Virus record (IMG/VR): IMGVR_UViG_3300030110_001412
Location: 1 to 37,586 of that record
Length of the DNA: 37,586 bases
Strand: one strand, 5' to 3'
From: a virus
The notes beneath the pieces were generated by a model, which ran no database searches, had not been told where the DNA came from, and saw nothing but the letters and a program-made list of their open reading frames with translations. The position numbers were made by a program, and so were the translations under genes. Below, piece by piece: positions 1-7,562 of the stretch; position 1 is the first letter of the stretch, and the number at the start of each line of letters is the position of its first letter.

Positions 1-515
1 GCTGTACCACCAACTGCCAATAAACCTACTGCCATTTGAGGATTTAATCCTAGACCTCTTAATAATGAATACGGAGATTTCATTACTTGAAAGAATCTTC
101 TCCACTTAGCTGACTCACTATTTAAGTATTCTACTTTTGCAAATAACCAATCCCTAAATGCTTTTACATCTTGATAGATGTAAAGAGGGGATTTTAGTAT
201 TGCCATAGGCGTAGCTTTTGCTAGTCTAATCATTTGTTTTAGACTTCTAATATGCACAGCCATTCCTAATAAGATTGATGTGACCGATATTCCAATTGAA
301 TACCAATACCATGTCTGTAGAAATTCTAAATAAGATAATACCATCGTATAGGTAATTACATAATTAAAATATCCCACCTCTATTGGTGCTATTTCCCACC
401 ATAGATTGACTGGATTGATTGCCGTAATGCTTAACGCTATTCCACCACTCACTATTGTTACAAATGTGAATAGTGCGAGCAGAGCGTTCCCTGCTTTCTT
501 TAACATTGATTTCAT
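1..515 (-). CDS. Membrane protein, C-terminus cut off by the left edge
   Basis: An uninterrupted reading frame runs from an ATG at 515 off the left edge, giving at least 171 residues. AGGAG lies 8 nt before the ATG, so the start is well supported. Hydrophobic stretches at about residues 8-30, 43-58 and 66-82 look like two or three membrane segments. A basic amphipathic part follows, and the visible end is glycine- and leucine-rich. It is the last gene seen downstream of the metallophosphoesterase and lies behind a promoter-like motif at 653-663. I do not recognise the family. A membrane-active internal virion protein or a lysis-related protein would both fit, but neither is shown by the sequence. 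Confidence 0.75.
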   Translation of the reverse strand, partial: MKSMLKKAGNALLALFTFVTIVSGGIALSITAINPVNLWWEIAPIEVGYFNYVITYTMVLSYLEFLQTWYWYSIGISVTSILLGMAVHIRSLKQMIRLAKATPMAILKSPLYIYQDVKAFRDWLFAKVEYLNSESAKWRRFFQVMKSPYSLLRGLGLNPQMAVGLLAVGGT

Positions 516-528
516 CAAGTTACTCCTG

Positions 529-615
529 TTAACTAGTAAGTTCCCCGACAATTATCATTAACGATAGTAAAAAGGCTATAAAGATACTAATTTTTATTAA
601 GATTTCTGTACGCAT
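529..615 (-). CDS. Putative 28-residue single-span membrane peptide
   Basis: A short frame starts at the ATG at 615 and encodes 28 residues. A charged start (MRTE) is followed by a continuous hydrophobic segment, about residues 5-23, ending GELTS. GGAGG lies 13 nt upstream, somewhat far. The stop codon sits just ahead of the AGGAG of the next gene, as expected for a coupled pair. It is the first frame after the promoter-like motif at 653-663. It may be a real micro-protein (a small holin-like or regulatory membrane peptide) or a chance frame in a leader. Only its size, hydrophobicity and position support it. Confidence 0.4.
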   Translation of the reverse strand: MRTEILIKISIFIAFLLSLMIIVGELTS

Positions 616-652
616 ATAGCCACTTAGTCCTCCGTTTAACTAACTGCCTATA

Positions 653-663
653 TTATTATACTA
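653..663 (-). promoter_or_regulatory. Promoter-like motif TAGTATAATAA, copy 1
   Basis: On the minus strand this reads TAGTATAATAA, identical to three other copies in the window. It overlaps the stop codon of the metallophosphoesterase gene and precedes the 28-aa peptide and the left-edge membrane protein. It contains an extended -10 element (TATAAT), but no good -35 hexamer is visible 16-18 nt upstream. It may be read by the phage sigma-like factor or by host sigma-70. Confidence 0.55.
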
Positions 664-2004
664 ATTTGGAGCCCAAACTTCTGGCAAAACGTCATTAAAT
701 GTTTGTGAACTGTCATCAAACCTATTTAGGTATATGATGTCTTTACCAATCTCTCCATATTTAGGATGATAATATAGTGCTAGTTGTCTTGGTTTGTTGA
801 TTGCTTGCACTCTTTGCATAGCAAATTCATCTCCACCCTTCATACATCCACAGATATGTATCGCACCTGTGCCGATATCTATCTCATCTATTCTATGAAA
901 GTGTCCTATTAAAACTGAATCAAAGTATTCAGGTAAACCAAGTTCTTCGTTTCTTAATTTACCTATCTCATCTTGCAGACCTTTTCTAAATTGTAAGATA
1001 TTACGCATATTCAAAATACCTTTACTAATTGCCGTGCCACTCCCTGCACCATTTACAAAGTCTCCATGAGATAAAAGTATGTTTCTATTTTTAACTTCAA
1101 CCGAAGTCATAAAAGATTTAGGAATATGAAACTCTATGTTCTTCTGATTCTTACAGAATACAGATACCCATTGATACAACATGTAATCCCAATCCATGTA
1201 CTTATTCTTCATAGGTGGTTTCCTGGTCATTCGACCATGATTACCAACAACACACGGAACTCGTACTTTATCAAAGTGTGGGGCTAAGAACATTAATGCT
1301 TGTGAAATAAGATTAGCCCCTCTAATCATTTGTCCCATGTTGTGGTCATTATTAGTTAAAGCTAATTCCATATGGATGTCTCCACTAATCATATCGCCTA
1401 ACATAGGAATTACTAACTCATCTATTTCTACAGAGTTTCTTCGTAGTTCAACAAGAGTTAATACTTGAGTAGCCCATCCGTATAGTCTTTTATTAAATAT
1501 ATCAATGTTGTAAGAGTTTAAACCCACCATCTCGTCTGCTTCAACATTATCTCCAATGTGTGTATCTGATAGAGGTGCGACCATAGATTGTGCACTAGCA
1601 GCTCTAACTTTTCCTTTGGGCTTTCGTATCTTATATTTTTGAACTGACTTGTAAGAAGGGGTAAATTTTTTAACAGCGTCTATAAGTAGTTCTTTTTTAG
1701 CTTCTTGTTTTAAAGATGTCTCTGCTACTTTTTTCCAATACTTTGCTTCACCTTTATATTTTTCAATGTTCTTAATTAGTTTAGCGTGTGCGTCAGGAGA
1801 AAAGTCTGTCGGTATTTCATTAAAGTCTTCACTAGAGAGTCCTTCTCTTAGCGAGACCTCTCTGTCGTACCATTTTTGATAAGTTGTCCGATGTGCCTCG
1901 AAGTCGTACTTTTCTTTCATCCAGGTTGCGATGTCTGTCCAACTCCACCCTGCTAGCTTCCTCTTGATTATTTCGTTTTTTGCCTTTTCTGGGATATGAG
2001 TCAT
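661..2004 (-). CDS. Calcineurin-like metallophosphoesterase with N-terminal helix-turn-helix-like region
   Basis: This 447-residue protein carries the metal-binding signatures of the calcineurin-like phosphoesterase superfamily in order: DTH at 147-149, GD at 203-204, GNHGR at 254-258, SHGD at 312-315 and GHFH at 367-370. All expected metal ligands are present, so it should be a two-metal phosphodiesterase or phosphatase. The substrate cannot be read from the sequence; nucleic acid is possible. Residues 1-50 form a basic helical segment resembling the HTH at the start of the TerS candidate here. AAGGAGAGATT directly precedes the ATG at 2004, supporting this start even though the gene then overlaps the preceding zinc-ribbon frame by 173 nt. 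It sits downstream of the portal cluster. Confidence 0.9.
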   Translation of the reverse strand: MTHIPEKAKNEIIKRKLAGWSWTDIATWMKEKYDFEAHRTTYQKWYDREVSLREGLSSEDFNEIPTDFSPDAHAKLIKNIEKYKGEAKYWKKVAETSLKQEAKKELLIDAVKKFTPSYKSVQKYKIRKPKGKVRAASAQSMVAPLSDTHIGDNVEADEMVGLNSYNIDIFNKRLYGWATQVLTLVELRRNSVEIDELVIPMLGDMISGDIHMELALTNNDHNMGQMIRGANLISQALMFLAPHFDKVRVPCVVGNHGRMTRKPPMKNKYMDWDYMLYQWVSVFCKNQKNIEFHIPKSFMTSVEVKNRNILLSHGDFVNGAGSGTAISKGILNMRNILQFRKGLQDEIGKLRNEELGLPEYFDSVLIGHFHRIDEIDIGTGAIHICGCMKGGDEFAMQRVQAINKPRQLALYYHPKYGEIGKDIIYLNRFDDSSQTFNDVLPEVWAPN

Positions 2005-2110
2005 AATCTCTCCTTATGTCTAATACCACTATTCTACCACAAGTAAAACAGTGTAAATCTTTATCTTCATTTAGTCGCATCATTCCACGACATTTGTCAC
2101 ATGTAATCAA
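1832..2110 (-). CDS. Small zinc-ribbon protein, TTG start
   Basis: The 92-residue frame opens with a clear zinc ribbon: Cys at 4 and 7 (CDKC) and 21 and 24 (CFTC). The rest is arginine-rich and charged. The start is TTG and overlaps the stop of the PAP2 gene as TTGA; no good Shine-Dalgarno is seen, so translation would depend on coupling. The last 173 nt overlap the metallophosphoesterase gene in another frame, so residues beyond about 35 may be unconstrained. The cysteine spacing is unlikely to be chance. Family unknown; a nucleic-acid or protein-binding role is inferred. Confidence 0.55.
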   Translation of the reverse strand: MITCDKCRGMMRLNEDKDLHCFTCGRIVVLDIRRDYDSYPRKGKKRNNQEEASRVELDRHRNLDERKVRLRGTSDNLSKMVRQRGLAKRRTL

Positions 2111-3717
2111 AATTCTAGTTTATCTAAGTCTAGTTTATCATACACTTTTTCTGCTAATAGAATGCCTGCCTTAGAATCACTAGGGAAATGCACCCCTGCG
2201 ATTACTCTATTCTCAGTTATTTCTTCGGCTAGTTTTAGTAGTCTATCTTTATATTCAGGGTATTTTTCACTTAACGCTTTAGCAATTATGTGTGATTGAA
2301 ACGCATGCCCTGATGGATATGAAGGCGTTTTAGAAGTCTTTAACTCTTCAGGTACCATATCCACGTTATGATGGTCAGTTAAATCTTTAGGTCTAGGTCT
2401 ATCAAACTTCATTTTTTGTCGCATAACAATTATTCTTGTATCACGAATTAAATCTTGAAGTTTTTCTTTAGTTAAATTAATTTTATTTTTTTGAGCTATG
2501 TCTAATACATCTGTAAAGTTAACAAAGGTTTCATCTAAATCATCATCTTGTTCATCAATTGCTCTTTGCTTTCGTCCCTCATCCTCAAGTTTTTGAAAGT
2601 TTCTATGTTTGGTTAATATTTTTCCTAACTCTGCTTTCACTTCTTTACTTCCGTTTGGAAAAGGGTCAGGTAATTCAATCGCATCAATTTCATTAGTTGT
2701 AAGATTAAATAATTTTAAAGGTTTATTTATTTTTTCAATTACTTCTTTTGGTAACTTATCTGTATCTGTCCATTTTAAATCGTCAATGTCCTCAGCTTTT
2801 GCAAGTTTTTGTGTGTAGTTATAAGCTGCATTGTTACCTGTATAAGTTCCACGATGTTCATCAGCATCTCTAGTTAAAATTTTTATATCTTCTTCATCTT
2901 GAATCTCATCTACATAATCTTCATCTGCTTTTTGGATTTCATATTTTCCTGTTTTAATTTTATTTTTAATTTGCTTTATTTGATTAGCTATGGATTCTTT
3001 CGCATCGTCCATACTAAATGGTGTATCTTCTTTATCATGTTCTGTGTCATGGGCTTCGTCAGAATGTTTTTCTATATACGCACCATCATCTGATTTCAAA
3101 ATGTCTGATATAAAACTATCTATATCTTTTGGTTCTGTGTCTTTTTCTATTTCAGGATTGTCATCAATCTCATCTTTTTCAGCACCTCGTTTATATTCAC
3201 CTTGTTGCCCCTTCCAATCCCAACCACTATACTGTTTAGCTACATCGACTGTACCTGAACCAACAGCTGCTGAATCTAGATTGTTTTCAGGACCTTGTTT
3301 CTTAGCATCTTCTTTATATCCACGCACTCTTCTTTCAAAATCTCCCTGCTCCATTAATACATACTCATCAGGGTCTCCATCTGTTTCCACATATTTTTCT
3401 TTTTCTTTCATGTGGTCAACTACTTTTGGACCCAAATTACCTCTTACAGTTTTATTACCATACGCACTAGCATCTTCATTTACAGTTGAAGTCATAAGTT
3501 GACCTGCGTTTTTAGAAAGACTGTTTATAAGTGCGACTAAAGATTTGGTCATGTCTTTAGGTTCTGCCATTTGTGGGCTATATTCATCTAGAAAAGCTTC
3601 TAGTTTATCTATGCCATCTCTCTTCCTTCGTTTTCGTTTAGGTTTTTGAGTGCTTCGATAAGTACTAGAAGTAAAAGCTGTATCTGGTTTTCTTAATGGT
3701 CTGTCATTTACAGGCAT
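2107..3717 (-). CDS. Large acidic protein with C-terminal PAP2-superfamily phosphatase domain
   Basis: The last 110 residues of this 536-aa protein carry all three PAP2/haloperoxidase motifs: K435-x6-R442P443, PSGH at 468-471, and R504-x5-H510-x3-D514. H510 would be the nucleophile or vanadate-binding His and H471 the acid. The family removes phosphate from lipids, nucleotides or small molecules, or oxidises halide when vanadate is bound. Residues 1-430 are very hydrophilic: a basic start (about 21-34) followed by long Asp/Glu/Lys stretches. There is no signal peptide or membrane span, unlike most PAP2 lipid phosphatases. AGGAAACTA precedes the ATG. It lies in the portal region, which suggests a virion or assembly role, though a nucleotide phosphatase role is equally possible. 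Confidence 0.8.
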   Translation of the reverse strand: MPVNDRPLRKPDTAFTSSTYRSTQKPKRKRRKRDGIDKLEAFLDEYSPQMAEPKDMTKSLVALINSLSKNAGQLMTSTVNEDASAYGNKTVRGNLGPKVVDHMKEKEKYVETDGDPDEYVLMEQGDFERRVRGYKEDAKKQGPENNLDSAAVGSGTVDVAKQYSGWDWKGQQGEYKRGAEKDEIDDNPEIEKDTEPKDIDSFISDILKSDDGAYIEKHSDEAHDTEHDKEDTPFSMDDAKESIANQIKQIKNKIKTGKYEIQKADEDYVDEIQDEEDIKILTRDADEHRGTYTGNNAAYNYTQKLAKAEDIDDLKWTDTDKLPKEVIEKINKPLKLFNLTTNEIDAIELPDPFPNGSKEVKAELGKILTKHRNFQKLEDEGRKQRAIDEQDDDLDETFVNFTDVLDIAQKNKINLTKEKLQDLIRDTRIIVMRQKMKFDRPRPKDLTDHHNVDMVPEELKTSKTPSYPSGHAFQSHIIAKALSEKYPEYKDRLLKLAEEITENRVIAGVHFPSDSKAGILLAEKVYDKLDLDKLEF

Positions 3718-3724
3718 TAGTTTC

Positions 3725-4600
3725 CTACTTTTTCTTCATTGAATTTATAAATTTTCTATATTCACTTGCTGCAGATGCTTTACCTGCCGCCTTTGCTCTT
3801 TGTTCCATGGCAACTGCCGCTTGAACTTTATGAGCTCTTGTTCTATCTGAACCCTTTATTTTTTTTACAGATTGTTTGGCTTTAGCTTCATTCTTGAAAC
3901 CTAATCCATGTATAGTTCCCTTTGGGTCTTCATCAGTATATAAGTCTGAATGTTTCTTTGACTTAGATGGTTGTCCCTTTTTTCTAGGTATTCTAGGATT
4001 ATCTTCCTTAGTAAAATCAAAATCATCTGCACTATATTTATATGTAAAATTATATTTTTGGTTTTCACCCTTAGACTTTAAAGGTTTTTTCTTAGCATAC
4101 TTTGGATTGTATCTTCCAAAAGTTGGTGTATAAAAACCTGGTGAGCCTTGTGCTGTTGTAGTTGCAACTGTTCCAGCACCACCACCAGCTCCTGGTCCAC
4201 CACCATACTCTTTCATCATTGAAACAAATTTTTTAACCTTAGCAGACTCCAACATTCTTCTACCTTTAGCTGCAAGTTTTTGAGCTTGCTGTCTTGTGCT
4301 AGGTGCAGATTCCCCCCAAGCTCTAGCCGCTAAAGCTAATCTTGTCGGTCTTCCCTTCTTGTCTTTCATTGGACCTCTAGGGTTTGTATAAAATCTAGTA
4401 AGGAAACTACCCTTTCGTTTTTTCTTCTCTGGGGTATCAGCTTTTCCTTTTACACCTGGTTTAAGATTAGCACCTTCTTTACGTTTAAAATATTTACGAC
4501 CTGCGGCTGTCAATCCACCTTTTGGGTCTTTAACTTTTTTACCTTTATATTTTTGTTTTAGTACGTCAATATAATTAATCGTCATTGTCATCGTCCTCAT
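3725..4600 (-). CDS. Basic glycine/lysine-rich phage protein of unknown function
   Basis: This protein of up to 291 residues is strongly basic. The conserved-looking block GGLTAAGRKYFKRKEGANLKP at about 28-47 continues into an Arg/Lys-rich segment; blocks like this recur in small basic proteins of marine phages, where they are domains of unknown function. A Gly/Ala linker lies at about 132-146. The C-terminal 60 residues are Lys/Ala-rich and may be helical. Three in-frame ATGs lie inside the end of the portal gene (4600, 4591, 4585). The third has GAGG at a normal distance and is the most likely start. A DNA-binding or virion-internal role is inferred only from charge and position. Confidence 0.75.
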   Translation of the reverse strand: MRTMTMTINYIDVLKQKYKGKKVKDPKGGLTAAGRKYFKRKEGANLKPGVKGKADTPEKKKRKGSFLTRFYTNPRGPMKDKKGRPTRLALAARAWGESAPSTRQQAQKLAAKGRRMLESAKVKKFVSMMKEYGGGPGAGGGAGTVATTTAQGSPGFYTPTFGRYNPKYAKKKPLKSKGENQKYNFTYKYSADDFDFTKEDNPRIPRKKGQPSKSKKHSDLYTDEDPKGTIHGLGFKNEAKAKQSVKKIKGSDRTRAHKVQAAVAMEQRAKAAGKASAASEYRKFINSMKKK

Positions 4601-6587
4601 CGTCTACTGCGTAAGTTTGATTATCAACCATGTTTGGATTCATAATACTTGTTTCTTGAGGTCGTTGCTTTTCTTTATCATCTTTTGCTTTTGGTGTAGT
4701 GAACGTAGCTTTATTTATTTCTGTAATGCCTAACGCACCCAACTTAGCTACATAATCTACACCATCTTGAGAGAACCACATTTGAGTTCCATCAGGTGTT
4801 ACTTCTTTAATTAATGGAGATGCATATCCTCTAGATACTAAGTCTCCTATCCAAGTGTTATCTTTCTTGATACCCATGTCTCTTTGTTCAGCTGCTTTTG
4901 TTCTAGCTTCTGCATACTCTTCCATGTCTCTTTCTTCATCAGTTCCACCTGCTTTATCAGTGTGGTCAGGTGTTATACCACCCATTCTACCTTTGAACTT
5001 TCTTTGAGATGAAGGAATTGATTTTGCCAATTCATCTATCGTGCCTTCTTCCTCACCACCTTCTTCAAGAGGTACTTCTTCACCACCTTCTGCCATCATA
5101 GCTTGCTGTTGTTCTTGCATCTCTTGTTGTTGTAAAGCTTGTTGTAGTCCCATCTCAGCTTGTTGCAATCCAATAGCTTGTTGTTCTCCAGCCATTTGTG
5201 CTTGTGGCACAGCTTCACCACCGACCATGAACTCTGCTTCTAGCATATCTACATCAGTGTCTTTTAACTTAACGTCAAAGCCCATATTTAAATATTGTGT
5301 TGCAATAGATATTCTTTGTTGTGCCATTGCAAGTTTAGTGTTTTCTGCTTTTTCTTCAGGGTTAGGAAGTTTTAATGTCCAATCTGTAATACCAAAAGCT
5401 TTAAGTAAAAGTGGAATTACCTTTTCATGAAATAATCTTTGGTCGCCCTCTACCACTCTGCTCATCACAGTTAGCTGTGAAGTCTGTTGTGATAGTCCAC
5501 CAAATGCGTCAGGGGCTCCTTGCCACGCAGGAGAAACTCCCCACATAGCTGCAACCCTTTCTCTAATCTCTTGTCTTACAGGTAGGTAATCCATTTCTTG
5601 TAGTGTGTGGAATAGTCTTACCATATCCACCCTACCTCTATTGTTTCTAGCTGAAACAGCAACCATAGGTATGTAGTTAGGGTCAACTCTTGTTTGAGCT
5701 GCTATGTGGTCTCTTTCACGCCTTAAGCTTTCAGGGTCATCTGTTGTAACCATAAGCATAGACGAAGGCATCTTTCTTTCAAAGAAGTATCGGTATAGAT
5801 TCTTGTCCATACCAATTAGAGTTAATGCCTTTTCAAATATAGTAAGTATTGGAGACCAACCATAAGTTTCTGATGGTGCATACTTAGTTAAATGTATCAC
5901 TTCATTATCAGCTAAGTACATGTGTTGGTTTCTATGATAATACTTGTACATTGCAGGTATTCTTTCATATCCTGCTTTAGATTTACCTGGTTCTTCAGTT
6001 ACATCAGTTCTATCTAACGGACATATCCAATGTGCATTTTTAGGTAAACCTGCCGCATCTAAATCAAATTCTACTAATGCAGGGTTCAATCTTCTAATTT
6101 CAATTACTTTAGATTTGATTTCACCATTCCCTACATCTTTATATTCTTTAGCTAAATACATAAATGCATCATCAATAGAGTTTAAGTCAAAGTGAAACTG
6201 TCTAAAGATTTCTTCAAGACTTTGGTCAAATACGTTAGCGTCTGCCATGAATTTAGCCAATCTTTCTTTTTGTTCAGGGTCGGGATTAGTTGTAGTTGCA
6301 TGCCATTCTATCCCACGTCTAAATACTTCACCTGTAATGTGATTTAATGGAGCTCGTATTTCTTCTACTGAGTATGCTATTGTTTGAATATCTTGCACCA
6401 TCTGCTGACGATATGCCATTTGATGTCTGACCCACGTATTTACAACGTGGTCTAATCCCATAGTAGGTGCTGTTCCTGTATCTCCTGTTGCCTTCTGCAT
6501 CATTTGCAACATGTTGATTTGACTATTTAAGTCAGTCATTTGCTGTGCAATTTTTGGAACTTCAGGTAAGTAGTCTCCGAGCTTCAT
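4575..6587 (-). CDS. Phage portal protein
   Basis: The 670-residue protein has the size, position and composition of a portal protein, the dodecameric ring through which DNA enters the capsid and to which the tail connector binds. Recognisable parts are a helical N-terminus with a Gln/Met-rich stretch, a central alpha/beta core with RLNPALVEFD and later YRYFFERKMPSSMLM, and the segment AMWGVSPAWQGAPD followed by Gly/Ser/Gln-rich sequence typical of portal stem and wing regions. The C-terminus is long, Gln/Glu-rich (about 460-515) and ends in a run of Asp, probably a disordered tail. AAGGAATAATAT precedes the ATG. TerL lies upstream, separated by RNR and three small genes. Confidence 0.9.
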   Translation of the reverse strand: MKLGDYLPEVPKIAQQMTDLNSQINMLQMMQKATGDTGTAPTMGLDHVVNTWVRHQMAYRQQMVQDIQTIAYSVEEIRAPLNHITGEVFRRGIEWHATTTNPDPEQKERLAKFMADANVFDQSLEEIFRQFHFDLNSIDDAFMYLAKEYKDVGNGEIKSKVIEIRRLNPALVEFDLDAAGLPKNAHWICPLDRTDVTEEPGKSKAGYERIPAMYKYYHRNQHMYLADNEVIHLTKYAPSETYGWSPILTIFEKALTLIGMDKNLYRYFFERKMPSSMLMVTTDDPESLRRERDHIAAQTRVDPNYIPMVAVSARNNRGRVDMVRLFHTLQEMDYLPVRQEIRERVAAMWGVSPAWQGAPDAFGGLSQQTSQLTVMSRVVEGDQRLFHEKVIPLLLKAFGITDWTLKLPNPEEKAENTKLAMAQQRISIATQYLNMGFDVKLKDTDVDMLEAEFMVGGEAVPQAQMAGEQQAIGLQQAEMGLQQALQQQEMQEQQQAMMAEGGEEVPLEEGGEEEGTIDELAKSIPSSQRKFKGRMGGITPDHTDKAGGTDEERDMEEYAEARTKAAEQRDMGIKKDNTWIGDLVSRGYASPLIKEVTPDGTQMWFSQDGVDYVAKLGALGITEINKATFTTPKAKDDKEKQRPQETSIMNPNMVDNQTYAVDDEDDDNDD

Positions 6588-6590
6588 ATA

Positions 6591-7028
6591 TTATTCCTTA
6601 GTTAAGTTATCAAAGTCAGTTATAGTAGATGTAATCTTAAGATTATATTCCATCGCCTTTAACTTTATAATTGCGTCCTCACTCATTCCTTTGTAAGGTT
6701 CTTCTTTTTTATTAGTCTCTTCTTTTATTTTACTAATTTCATCTTTAAGTTTAGCAATTTCAGCATCTTTTTCTTCTAACTCATATGAGTTGTCACTTCC
6801 AAAATCTACGTTCTCTAAGACTCCAAGTCTTGCTGCTTCTTTAATTAAAGCAGTAAAAGCACTTTCAGTTAAGATGGATATGGCTTCATTATCATCTGGA
6901 ATGTCATCTTCCATACTTACATCTTTAAGTGCTTCATGCCACGTATCTAAAATACGCCACGTTTTACTTGTTTCATCTCTTACAGCTATATACTGAACTT
7001 CTCTATCTCTAAGTAGACTGTTATACAT
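6591..7028 (-). CDS. Unknown acidic protein with coiled coil
   Basis: A 145-residue acidic protein ends immediately before the portal gene. Residues 1-75 appear globular, with a Tyr/Trp/Ile pattern near the start. About 83-108 forms a charged heptad-like helix (EEKDAEIAKLKDEISKIKEE) likely to be a coiled coil. AAAAGGAG precedes the ATG at 7028, so the start is sound. No family is recognised. The location between RNR, two small basic proteins and the portal suggests a head-assembly accessory or scaffold-like role, which is inference only. Confidence 0.7.
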   Translation of the reverse strand: MYNSLLRDREVQYIAVRDETSKTWRILDTWHEALKDVSMEDDIPDDNEAISILTESAFTALIKEAARLGVLENVDFGSDNSYELEEKDAEIAKLKDEISKIKEETNKKEEPYKGMSEDAIIKLKAMEYNLKITSTITDFDNLTKE

Positions 7029-7044
7029 CTACGCTCCTTTTCGA

Positions 7045-7332
7045 TTATTTTCTTTTATATAGTGTATCATCTAAGAATTTTATAAGTTTACTTAGACGAC
7101 CAACCTTTCTAGCTACTTTCTTTGAATACTTAGCTCGGCTTCCTACACCACCAGCTTTACGTTTTTTTCTATTAGTTGCAGCTTTTTGTGATGCAGATAA
7201 ACCACTTCGTACTTTTTTTGGTAAGTAGCGACCACGTTTGCTTTTAGGTTTCTTTTCATCACCCCTACTAACGTAGCCCCAATCTTGGTCACCCCAACTT
7301 GTGAGTGACCTCTGTGAATCTGTCTTAGCCAT
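7045..7332 (-). CDS. Small very basic protein
   Basis: This 95-residue protein has Lys/Arg as its most common residues. It begins MAKTDSQRSLTSWGDQDWGY and contains KRGRYLPKKVRSGLSASQKAA. This layout (SL..W....W, then GRYLP, then Lys-rich) recurs in small proteins of marine phages and large DNA viruses classed as a family of unknown function; I recall it as DUF5872-like but cannot confirm that. The start overlaps the previous stop as TAATG, with AGGAAAAAATA as ribosome site. The charge suggests nucleic-acid binding, possibly packaged with DNA. Confidence 0.7.
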   Translation of the reverse strand: MAKTDSQRSLTSWGDQDWGYVSRGDEKKPKSKRGRYLPKKVRSGLSASQKAATNRKKRKAGGVGSRAKYSKKVARKVGRLSKLIKFLDDTLYKRK

Positions 7333-7562
7333 TATTTTTTCCTATATCCCCCACCAGCTTTCTTATATCTCTGTGCAAGTAGTTGAGCTTTACGTGCAGA
7401 CCATTGTCCTGGTGCACCACCCTTACTTCCAGCTTTGATAGCAGCAAACTGTCTTTTCCTCATGGCAGGCTTAGTATAATTACCAGCTTTATTCACGGTA
7501 GATTTTTTTCTTTTTCCTTTTATTATATCAGTAAAGATACCGATAGCTTTATTAAGCAACAT
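7332..7562 (-). CDS. Small basic protein with QWSARKAQLLAQRYK motif
   Basis: I take the start at the ATG at 7562, which has GGAG 8 nt upstream, giving 76 residues beginning MLLNKAIGIFTD; an in-frame ATG at 7598 would add 12 residues inside the RNR gene. After a short amphipathic N-terminus the protein is basic, with TKPAMRKRQFAAIKAGSKGG and then PGQWSARKAQLLAQRYKKAG. This second block is familiar from small proteins of cyanophages and other marine phages, always of unknown function. It is translationally coupled between the RNR and the next basic protein. Confidence 0.75.
   Translation of the reverse strand: MLLNKAIGIFTDIIKGKRKKSTVNKAGNYTKPAMRKRQFAAIKAGSKGGAPGQWSARKAQLLAQRYKKAGGGYRKK

Noticed and set aside
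2609-3502. Plus-strand open frames opposite the PAP2 gene
   Set aside because: They are Ser/Phe/Ile-rich mirror frames of a strongly coding minus-strand gene, without ribosome sites or recognisable domains.
5041-5430. Cys/Ser-rich plus-strand frame opposite the portal gene
   Set aside because: It arises from the Gln/Glu-rich portal C-terminus read backwards (CAA/GAA repeats give Cys and Ser codons).
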